This document shows, in pieces, positions 9,526 through 19,300 of a DNA stretch of 44,415 bases; the stretch's first letter is position 1; every line of letters starts with the position of its first letter. This stretch comes from Flavobacteriales bacterium (GTDB lineage Bacteria; Bacteroidota; Bacteroidia; Flavobacteriales; BACL11): positions 46,424-90,838 of the forward strand of contig PAUF01000010.1 in assembly GCA_002712715.1 (NCBI GenBank), given 5' to 3'. Below the pieces are notes generated by a model. That model had not been told where the DNA came from. It did no database searches and worked only from the letters and a program-made list of their open reading frames with translations. A program made the translations under genes and the position numbers.

Positions 9526-12500
9526 CTATCGTAACAATTTCAACTGACCTTGATATTCAAAAGTTTCACCATAAATATTCTCCACAAAAACTGTATAAGT
9601 ATATATTCCATGTGGACAAAGTGTACCATTTAGTCTATGAGTACCATCCCAACCTTGAGCGATATTTTTTGATTCGAATAATAACTCACCCCATCTAGAA
9701 AATATCTTCATTTCAAAAGAATTAATTCCAATTCCATAGGATTTGAAAATATTATTCTCTTTGTTATTACTAGATGGTATAAAAGAATTAGGTATATAAA
9801 TACTATATTCATCAACTACAACATTCTTAGTAATAGTATCGATACAATTATGCTCAGTAATTATTTCCAAAGTAACAGTATATTCACCATGTTCAGAGTA
9901 AGAATGAGAGACAATTGAATCAGTAGCTGTATTTAAGTCTCCAAAATCCCAATTCCAGAATTTTATATTTGACCAATATGTTGTTGAAATATCCACAAAA
10001 AAGAAAGGATCACTCTTTTGATCAATAAATCTTTGATGATATGGATACGCTTCAAAATCAGCAATTGGACTTAATAAATTATCAATATTAAATGATGATT
10101 TTTTAGAGCATCCATTATTATCAATAACATCTACTAGATAAGAACCTTGATTTAATGAATTTTCAACCAAGGATATTGAACCATTACTCCAATTTGGAAA
10201 ATATGGACTTACACCTCCACTTATAAACACTTCAGCTTTACCAACTCCTCTATTACATGTGTCTGGAAAATATTCAAGATCAAAATCAAGTTCTTCAGGT
10301 TGATATAAAGTTATTGAATCTATAGCAATACATTGATTATTATCATAAACTATCACTTCATAATATCCAGCATAAATATTTGATAAACTTTGAGATAACT
10401 CCATATTATTCCACAAAAAGGTGTATGGAGAAACACCACCAAAAGGAACCGCTTGTACTCCAGCGTCATTATAACCATTACAACTCACATTATATCCATT
10501 AAAATCAGTAACGGAAACTATATCAGTCTCTACTTTAGTCAACGGCTCATTTAAATAAATTGTTAGAAACTCAAAACAACCTAAAGAATCAGTAACAGTC
10601 ACAGTATAACTACCAACTGAAAGGTTATATACACTGTCACTAATACTGCCAAAATCCCATAAAAACTGATGTGGAGAATAACCTCCATCAACATTAATCT
10701 TAATCCACCCAGAATTATCTCCAATACACCTAATATTATATCCCGAATAATTAGAAGTTTTGACGGACATAACTTGAGATAAAGAAAGTGGTTCATCAAT
10801 CAAAAATTGAGAATTTTGAACACAGTTATTATTATCTGAAACTGTAACTAAATAAATTCCAGCCTCCAGTCCATAAATATCTTCTAATGAAGAAGTAAAT
10901 CCATTAGGACCTATCCATGAATAAGAGTACGGAGGAGCACCTGTTCCTTGAGTTATCTGTAATTCAATTTGACCAGTAAACTCTCCATTACAATTAACAT
11001 CGGTAATATTAGCGATAATTTGCATTGAATCATTTTGGACAATCAAAATTGAATCTGTCAATTTACATAAATTATCATCAATCACAGAGTATGTATGATA
11101 ACCAGCATTCAAAGCTAAAGAGTCACTAATTCCAAAATCAAACACATAAGGATAGACGCCTCCATTTATTTGAAATGATACAGTACCATTACTATCACCG
11201 TAACATAAAATATTTGTAACATTAGTAGTAACCACTAATTCAGAAGGTTGATTCACTATAATATCTCTATTTATAGAGCAATTAGTCGCGTCAGTTATAC
11301 TTATAGTGTATACTGCAGAACCAATAGATAAAAGATCTTGGGTAGTAACATTATTAGACCATAGATAATTAAATGGAGGGGTTCCTCCATTTATCTCTAA
11401 ATCAATAGAACCATCAATTCCATTAAAGCAACTTACATCCATAACATTAACAATAGTATCAAATAAATAAAGAAACACATCTAAAGTGTCTGAAAATATA
11501 CAATTATTCGCATCTAAAACATTATAAACATATTGACCTGCAGATAAATTATCATTAATCGAATCTATGGATCCATTACTCCATACATAAGAGTAAGTTT
11601 GAACTCCACCTGTAGCAGTAACTACTATAGATCCATCGGAATACCCTTCACAACTCTCATCAACAACTATAGAAGAAACAGAAATATTAGATGGTTCATT
11701 TATACTATACAACAATTGAATAGGACAATTAGAGGAATCATTTACTAAAACACTGTAATTACCAGGTGTCAAACTATCAATATAGTTACTAACCGAAGAA
11801 AAACCCAACGGACCGCTCCAATTAAAAAATGCACTATTTGAATTTGGAGTTAATAACAATATAGTACCATCAGCAAATCCATTACATGTAACATCTTGAA
11901 TGAAATTATTAACTTGAATATATGAACCATTACTGACGAATTCTGAAATTTGATTAGAACATCCGTTTTGATCTAATATAGTTAAATTATATGTTCCGGG
12001 TTCTAAATTAAAAATGTCTAAAGAATTAGAAGTATAAAAGTTTGGACCTACCCATGAATAAGAGTATGTTCCAGGAGTTGAAATTGTAACATCTATAGAT
12101 CCATCTTGTAAATTTAAACAACTTTCATTAACAACTATTGATGAAGTAACAACCTCTTGAGGTTGATTTATAATTAAAGGAGAATTGTTAATTGAGGGTA
12201 TACATCCATTATCATCAGAAATAGTATAATTATAATTACCAGCAGATAAGGAAAAAATATCCTCTGAAACACTAAAATAAGAATTAGTTCCATTCCAAAT
12301 TGTGGAATAACCTCCAACTCCACCAGAAATTGTTAGATGTATTTCACCATCAGATAATGAAAAACAGCTTACATCAATAATACTATCTACAACTGTAATA
12401 TCAGAAGGTTCTATAATTATAAAAGATAATGAAGGACCAATACAACCATTTGTGTCGAAAATACTAACTATATAATTACCTGGAGATAAATTATTAATAT

Positions 12501-14670
12501 CTTCTGAATTTGAAAAGAAAGCATTAGGGCCACTCCAATTATAATTAACTCCTGTACCAATAGAAGTCAAATCAATAGAACCATCATTATAACCAAAACA
12601 AGAAACATGATTTTCAATACCAAAGAGTGACATTGGAGATGGTTCAGTAATAGAAATTGTTTCAATTAAAGGACCACAATTGTTCGCATCAGATATTATA
12701 GCTGTATAAACACCAGCAGGAAGACTTGAAATATTCTGCAAATTACTAATATACCCATTTGAAGAAGACCAAGCAACGTTGTATGGGGGCACCCCACCAT
12801 TAATAACTAAATTAATTTGGCCATCATTTGATGAATAACAACTAACCTCCGTGTAATTAGATGTAACACTTAAAATAGGTGGCTCATCTATTATTACATC
12901 AATGGGTTCCAACCCACATCCAAGTGTATCACCAATACTATCAGTAATAAAACAATAATAATGTCCTTGATCTAAATTAGACAAATCCTCAAGACTGGAA
13001 GTAAATCCACTAACTGAATCTAACCAATAATAACTATAGGGTGGATAACCCCCAATCACAGAAAGATCAATAGTACCATCCTGCAATCCAAAACAACTAA
13101 CATCACTTTTAATATAAGAACCCGAAGAATAATTTAAATTAATCTGATAAGCATAACTAAAAGTACTCATTAAGGGACAAGCATCATCAATAACGGTAAC
13201 TACAAAATAATATGGACTATTTGCAACATCTAATAAACTAGGATTCCATGAAAAAACACCAACTGGATTAGGAGTTGAATTATTTGAAACGCTGAATGAG
13301 GCAGAAGGAATCGCATTATTCCAACTCATATTTAAATTTGTAACCGTAGAATTTGTCAAAGCTCCAATATTAAAATTGATAGTAGTGTTTCCATCGGTAC
13401 ATAGATTATAAGTAGAAATAGTTCCAGTAGGATCTGAATCTACAGAAGCTAAGGTATCAATACCTGTTAAATATGGAGGAGGTTCTGTACAATTAAGTAC
13501 ATTAACTTGTATGTCTCGAATAATGCTTCCTATGAGGACTCCATTTCTATATTCTTCAACTTTAATAGCTACAACAGAAGTGAGCGGAGATGGTGGGTTC
13601 ATACACAAATTCCCTGTAAGATAATTAAAAGTAGTCGTTCCTCCTACTGGATTATTTACTGAATAACCATTATTATACACTACAGAACCTCCTCCTGTTA
13701 AGGGAGTAATTAAGGAATAAACCAAGGAGTCACCATCAGGTTCAACAGCGCCATTATTATAACAATATGGAGTATTTGCACAAATGTATGGTACAGGATT
13801 TTGAGTAAAACTAGGCGAATTATTACATAATGTTAAATTATTTAAAGTAGCTTCAATTCTCAACTCCTCAGTTCCAGGAGCATTAATAGTACTTATCGCA
13901 TTATTTCTACAACATTCTTGAACAGAAAAAATCCAATCAGGACACTTAGCAATATTAATATTAGCTTCGTAAGTATATTCCTCGATACCAATAACATTTC
14001 CACCAGTACATGTAGAATTCATAGTTGGACATATAGGCGTAATAACAGTTCCTGATCCAGTTTGTGTAAGAGTAATACTCTGATTAACACCACAACTAGC
14101 AGAATAATAATTAAGATTTAGAGATCCAGGAGCTGAAATACCATCACAATCTCTATAAAATTTGACTGTAACTTTATAAGTATCAGGAGTACCTCCGATA
14201 TAAGTAGTCTGATATATATTTGCGCAAGGATCTGCAATAGTAAAAGAAGAAGATCCACTAGAACCAGTAGTAGGAGCACCACTAGTAATAAAACTACCAT
14301 TAACATCCGATAATGAGTAACTTCCTCCATTCCAACCATCACCCCATGAATCGAACCAATTAAATGTATAATTTCCTGGAGGGAGACAGTATATAGATTG
14401 ATAGGAAGAATTATTAGAATAAGCAGAACCCTGCCCACCTTGTGCAACTACAACACCTGCACTATTAGTAATGGTCCATGAAATTTCATTTGCCCAGGTA
14501 ACGGTCTGAATGTCAACTACAACACTACCATATCCGATAAGCGTAGTAGTTGGCGTACCTACTGTTCCAGAACTAATACATTGATAAGAAATGTCCATTC
14601 CAGCAGCATGAGTAGAATAACCATGATAGCTAATTAATGAAAATAATAATATTATTAGTATTCTTGTCAT
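9526..14670 (-). CDS. T9SS type B sorting domain protein: HAAG...YRDC N-terminal domain, ~13 SprB repeats, PKD, CTD
   Basis: 1714 aa; THAAGMDISYQC...YKVTVKFYRDCDGI...CCRNNAI; many VSCxGxxDGxIxLxxxGGxPPYxxxW units; C-terminus IYIPNSFIPSS...FEMKIFSRWGELLFES...GWDGT. Confidence 0.93.
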   Translation of the reverse strand: MTRILIILLFSLISYHGYSTHAAGMDISYQCISSGTVGTPTTTLIGYGSVVVDIQTVTWANEISWTITNSAGVVVAQGGQGSAYSNNSSYQSIYCLPPGNYTFNWFDSWGDGWNGGSYSLSDVNGSFITSGAPTTGSSGSSSFTIADPCANIYQTTYIGGTPDTYKVTVKFYRDCDGISAPGSLNLNYYSASCGVNQSITLTQTGSGTVITPICPTMNSTCTGGNVIGIEEYTYEANINIAKCPDWIFSVQECCRNNAISTINAPGTEELRIEATLNNLTLCNNSPSFTQNPVPYICANTPYCYNNGAVEPDGDSLVYSLITPLTGGGSVVYNNGYSVNNPVGGTTTFNYLTGNLCMNPPSPLTSVVAIKVEEYRNGVLIGSIIRDIQVNVLNCTEPPPYLTGIDTLASVDSDPTGTISTYNLCTDGNTTINFNIGALTNSTVTNLNMSWNNAIPSASFSVSNNSTPNPVGVFSWNPSLLDVANSPYYFVVTVIDDACPLMSTFSYAYQINLNYSSGSYIKSDVSCFGLQDGTIDLSVIGGYPPYSYYWLDSVSGFTSSLEDLSNLDQGHYYCFITDSIGDTLGCGLEPIDVIIDEPPILSVTSNYTEVSCYSSNDGQINLVINGGVPPYNVAWSSSNGYISNLQNISSLPAGVYTAIISDANNCGPLIETISITEPSPMSLFGIENHVSCFGYNDGSIDLTSIGTGVNYNWSGPNAFFSNSEDINNLSPGNYIVSIFDTNGCIGPSLSFIIIEPSDITVVDSIIDVSCFSLSDGEIHLTISGGVGGYSTIWNGTNSYFSVSEDIFSLSAGNYNYTISDDNGCIPSINNSPLIINQPQEVVTSSIVVNESCLNLQDGSIDVTISTPGTYSYSWVGPNFYTSNSLDIFNLEPGTYNLTILDQNGCSNQISEFVSNGSYIQVNNFIQDVTCNGFADGTILLLTPNSNSAFFNWSGPLGFSSVSNYIDSLTPGNYSVLVNDSSNCPIQLLYSINEPSNISVSSIVVDESCEGYSDGSIVVTATGGVQTYSYVWSNGSIDSINDNLSAGQYVYNVLDANNCIFSDTLDVFLYLFDTIVNVMDVSCFNGIDGSIDLEINGGTPPFNYLWSNNVTTQDLLSIGSAVYTISITDATNCSINRDIIVNQPSELVVTTNVTNILCYGDSNGTVSFQINGGVYPYVFDFGISDSLALNAGYHTYSVIDDNLCKLTDSILIVQNDSMQIIANITDVNCNGEFTGQIELQITQGTGAPPYSYSWIGPNGFTSSLEDIYGLEAGIYLVTVSDNNNCVQNSQFLIDEPLSLSQVMSVKTSNYSGYNIRCIGDNSGWIKINVDGGYSPHQFLWDFGSISDSVYNLSVGSYTVTVTDSLGCFEFLTIYLNEPLTKVETDIVSVTDFNGYNVSCNGYNDAGVQAVPFGGVSPYTFLWNNMELSQSLSNIYAGYYEVIVYDNNQCIAIDSITLYQPEELDFDLEYFPDTCNRGVGKAEVFISGGVSPYFPNWSNGSISLVENSLNQGSYLVDVIDNNGCSKKSSFNIDNLLSPIADFEAYPYHQRFIDQKSDPFFFVDISTTYWSNIKFWNWDFGDLNTATDSIVSHSYSEHGEYTVTLEIITEHNCIDTITKNVVVDEYSIYIPNSFIPSSNNKENNIFKSYGIGINSFEMKIFSRWGELLFESKNIAQGWDGTHRLNGTLCPHGIYTYTVFVENIYGETFEYQGQLKLLR
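10070..13125 (-). repeat. Array of about 13 SprB-type repeats within the 1714-aa protein
   Basis: Thirteen units beginning with a (V/E/I/D)xC element (VSCFGLQDGTIDLSVIGGYPPYSYYW through DTCNRGVGKAEVFISGGVSPYFPNW). Confidence 0.85.
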
Positions 14671-14711
14671 AAATCCTTACTAAATTATTGCAAAATTACA
14701 AAAAAAGATTC

Positions 14712-16307
14712 TCATTTTATTTTCCTTACTCTAAGTAGATTCAAATGGTTCTGAGAATTTGTTCTAATATCAATTAATTGGTGATTATAGAACCTTACAA
14801 TTTGATCATAATACAATGGAACTACTATAGATTTATCAATTATAATTCTTTCCATTTTCAAATACAATAACTCTCTTTTTTTTGGATCTTTCTCAATAAT
14901 AGAAGTCTCGTATAAATCATCAAATTCATCATTGCTAAAATGGGTTTTATTTAATCCATTATTCCAATTATTTCTACTATAGAATAATGATAAATAATTC
15001 TCAGGATCTGGATAATCAGCTATCCAACTTGCTCGAAAAAAATCAATCTTTGATTTAGCGACCATATCTCTATGTGTTGATGAAGGATTAACCTCAATAT
15101 TTACATTAAGACCTATTGAATTTAATTGATTTTGAATATATTCACAAAGATCCAAATAATTATCCGTAGTATTAATAGTTATTGGAGGGATTTCATAACC
15201 CATTGAATCAGATTTATATAAATAATACTTTGCTTTTTCGATATCATATTTATATCCATTTAACTTACTATTATTAGAATACATTGAAATAGGAACAATT
15301 CCATTATTAGCAGGTGTACCTATATTATTACGTAAATACTTAATCATTTGTTCTCTATTAATAGCATAATTAATAGCCTTTCTTAAATAAATATTTTTCT
15401 TAAATGGGGAATCCCCATCCATTAAGAATCCAAAATATTCAGTATTTAAAAAATTTATTGACTCAAAATTTATTTGATTCCGATACTTAGACTTAAGTTC
15501 TCCATTCAAATCTAGTAATTCATCCTTATATGAAGCATCAAGTCCTGAAATGAAATCCAAATCTCCTTGTAAAAAGCTAAGGAATTCGGATTGTTTATCC
15601 TTAATAAAAGTAATCGCAACAGCATCTAAATAAGGTAACCTATTATCATTATCGAATTCGAAATAATGAGGATTTTTTCTCAAAACAAGTTTTGATCCAT
15701 ATTTCCAATATTGATACATAAAAGGACCTGTTCCTATTGGAGATTCTCCAAAAGAAGAAACGTCAGCAAGTTCTTTAGGCACAACACTACAATACTGCAT
15801 CCCTAAAATAGATAAAAATGGTGAAAATGGTTTATGCAGTATAATTTTAAACACAGAATCATTTTCTGCATAAAAAGTATCAACATTATCTAATACCCAT
15901 GAACCAGGAGAAGCGAGTTGGGGATCCAATAAACGGTTAAAAGAGTAAACAAAATCTGAAGCAACAACCCTTCGTCCTTGATCTTCAAAAAAAACTGGAT
16001 GATTATGAAAATAAACATCAGTTCTTAAATTAAAAGTATATTCTTTTCCATCAGAGCTAATTAACCAGTCGCTAGCTATTAATGGAGAAATGTTTAGACT
16101 ATCATCAATTCTAACTAAAGAACTGAAAATCTGAGACGTTGCCCAAATAGTAGATTTATCTTTTGCAAAAGCTGGGTCTAGTGTTGATATCCCATCCGAC
16201 TCATTATAATGTAAAATATCATAATTGTCAGTATCAGGCACACTACATTGAATAAACAAAAATATCAACGAAAGCTTATAAATAAATTTCATGTCCATTA
16301 AAATCAA
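14712..16307 (-). CDS. ABC transporter substrate-binding lipoprotein, oligopeptide/dipeptide (SBP family 5) type
   Basis: 531 aa; lipobox LFIQC; GISTLDPAFAKD, YTFNLRTDVYFHNHPVF, GTGPFMYQYW, SWIADYPDPENYLSLFYS. Start may really be at the internal MKFIYK (about 16292). Confidence 0.88.
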   Translation of the reverse strand: MILMDMKFIYKLSLIFLFIQCSVPDTDNYDILHYNESDGISTLDPAFAKDKSTIWATSQIFSSLVRIDDSLNISPLIASDWLISSDGKEYTFNLRTDVYFHNHPVFFEDQGRRVVASDFVYSFNRLLDPQLASPGSWVLDNVDTFYAENDSVFKIILHKPFSPFLSILGMQYCSVVPKELADVSSFGESPIGTGPFMYQYWKYGSKLVLRKNPHYFEFDNDNRLPYLDAVAITFIKDKQSEFLSFLQGDLDFISGLDASYKDELLDLNGELKSKYRNQINFESINFLNTEYFGFLMDGDSPFKKNIYLRKAINYAINREQMIKYLRNNIGTPANNGIVPISMYSNNSKLNGYKYDIEKAKYYLYKSDSMGYEIPPITINTTDNYLDLCEYIQNQLNSIGLNVNIEVNPSSTHRDMVAKSKIDFFRASWIADYPDPENYLSLFYSRNNWNNGLNKTHFSNDEFDDLYETSIIEKDPKKRELLYLKMERIIIDKSIVVPLYYDQIVRFYNHQLIDIRTNSQNHLNLLRVRKIK

Positions 16308-16328
16308 GCTAATTTAACAATATAAAAA

Positions 16329-19300
16329 TTATCTCATTACATTAACCTCACCTTTATACACAAACAATTTATTCCTTAAGTCTGTAATAGAAACTGTATA
16401 ATAATATGTGCCATTGAGAACATCATTACCTTTGGAGGAACCATTCCATGGCAAATCTATATTGTCAGAGTAAAAAACAACTTCTCCCCACCTATTATAT
16501 ACATGCATTTCATAGGAAGAATATTCATTTATACTCACTGTAAAATAATCATTAATATTATCTTCATTTGGAGTGAATGAGTTAGGAATATAAACTATCA
16601 ATTCTGGTGAAACTTCTAAATCATAATTGAACTCATCACTGCACCCATTAATATCCTCAACATATAATGTAATACTATAAACATCAGGATAATTAAATTC
16701 AATCAGCAAGGAGTCATCACTTGAAATAAATTGATCATCTAAAAACCACTTAGATACAATAGAATTACTACTATTATTGACCAAAGAAACTTTTGGATCA
16801 AACATTGAGACATTTGAATTCGAAATTAAAAATTCCGCTTCTGGATTTACTTCAATTTGAATAATATCAAATTTAGAAATTGAACTTACACAAGAATTAG
16901 AAGTTTCTGCACTTAAAGACACAGAATATATACCTGGGTTATCATAAATATTACTAACTTGATCTCCTTCCTTTTCTAAGTCAGAACTAAAGTCCCAGTT
17001 ATAATCAATCTCTGCATAATTCTTACAAATTGCAGAAAAATCTACCTCTTCATTTAGACAAACTTTATCATCCCATAAGAAATCAATTATAGGTAAAGGA
17101 AAAATCTCTACTTGTTTCTCTATAGAAGCAAAACATGAATTTAAAGTAATAACAGACAAAGACACATTGTAAATTCCCGATTCCTTATATAAATGTGATG
17201 TATTTGGGAAATTAGTTACAACGCCATCTCCAAAGTCCCAAGTATAAGAAAAGACTTCCGAATTAGAAATTAAAGATCTATCCTGAAATCTAATAATATC
17301 TCCAATACATTGAAACTCATAAATAAAATCTAAATCAGGAACTGGATTTATTAAAACTGAATCTGTAAATTTACTTTTACAACCAAAATTTGATTCAACC
17401 TTTAGGTTTACTTCGAAGAAACCTTCTGATAGATAAATATGATAGGGACTGTCAATATCAGAGATAATTGTATTGTCCCCAAAGTCCCAATTCCAACTTG
17501 TAACATAACCATTTTCTAAATCAATTATTGGAGTAAAAACCATAGAATCACCAACACATACTTCATTTGCAGAAAATTTCACTTTAGGCAAATCATAAAT
17601 CAAAACTTCTTTAGTAATACTATTAGAACATCCATCATCAGAATAAGATACCAAGGTTGTATTAAAAAACCCTGATTCTGAGAACACATTGTTAGAGTTA
17701 AATTCGAAAGAAGAACTAAAATGATCTCCAAAGCTCCAAATATTTGCTACTACATTCGAAGATGACAGATTATTAAAATATGTCGTATCGCCAAAACAAG
17801 CTTCAGAATAAGAAAAATCTACATGAGGCAAATCATCAACAATTAATGTATCAACTAAATTAACCGAACAAAAATTCTCTAAATTAACAACTGCTATTTG
17901 AACTATAAAAGAACCCGCACTATCAAAAATGTAATGTACTATTGAATCACTAAAACTATTACCTGAAATGTTCCATTCATACAAAAAAGAACCACTAATT
18001 CCAGCATCAGCATATAAAACCATTGTATCATTATAACAATGATTTTCATATATCATACTTGGATTTGGGACATTTTGATGGACATGTACGTATACCGAAT
18101 CCCTAGAAAAACATTCGCCGTCTGTATTACTTACAAAAAACATGCTGGAAAAGGTAGGTCTAACATACACATTCTGAAGCGATGGATTAGAAATGAAAAT
18201 ACTTGTGTCCCAAAGAAAATTATTTCCATAACCATTTGCAGATAAAATAATCTCATCTCCAAGACAAACTGTATCATTAATACCTGCGTCTAAGTCGAGT
18301 AACTTTACTTTAATAGAATCATCATAATGTATTACAAATTGACAACCATAATCATTCTCAATGATTAATTTTGGGACAAAATAATCATCATATGAATATA
18401 TATGAAAAGGGTTACTATCAGTAGAAAAAATACCATCACCAAAATCCCAAAAATAAAAACTAGTGTTAAGCACGTTAGAATTAAAATACAAAGTATCATC
18501 AGCACATATTTGAGTCTCAGAAATAGTGAAATCACCAATTGGACCATTAATTTGAATCAAATCGTAATAAATCATGGTATCTCTACATCCATTCTGATCT
18601 TCAACAATTAATGAAACATCATAAATTCCTGAAGTAGAATATACATGAGATGGATTTTCCTGTGTTGAATAAATACCATCTCCAAAATCCCAATAAAATA
18701 TACTCAAATTACTGCTAGAATTATTCGTAAATGAAGAAATCAACGGAGGACATGAAGAGGTGAAATTAGAAGAAGTAAAATTAGCTGTAGGTTTTTTTAC
18801 TAATATTACTGAATTACTATCAACAGAAATACAATTCATAGAATCTTTAACAATTAACTTTACTGTATAAGAGCCTTCATTCGAATAAATATGGCTTGGG
18901 TTCTTTAATAACGAATAACTTCCATCACCAAATGACCATTCATAACTTAAATTATAACCAATAGAAGAATCAATAAAACTTACTAGTTGATCTGGACAAA
19001 TAATAACATCACTTATTTCAAAATTAATTTCAGGATATGAGAATTTGAAATCTACAGATTTCTCTAATGTATCCTTACAACCATCAGCAGAAACTGCATA
19101 AAGAATAATATTATATTGTCCTTCATCAAGATAAATATTATGAGGATTATTTTGATAAGAAAAATTATTATTTCCCAAATCCCAAAACAAATCAGCAGGC
19201 TCGGAACAAAGATCAGTAAAATTTACTATTAGTGAATCGCAACCTTCTGTATCAACTACTGCAAAATCAGCTTCAATATCTGACACCCTAAACATATTAC

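Noticed and set aside
6125-13125. Periodic repeats as a possible CRISPR or satellite array
   Set aside because: The periodicity is protein-coding (in-frame ~75-90 aa domains) with degenerate DNA, not identical short repeats with spacers.
14118-14447. 109-aa minus-strand ORF, Leu/Val-rich
   Set aside because: Out-of-frame low-complexity reading of the 1714-aa protein gene; no independent start context or family signal.
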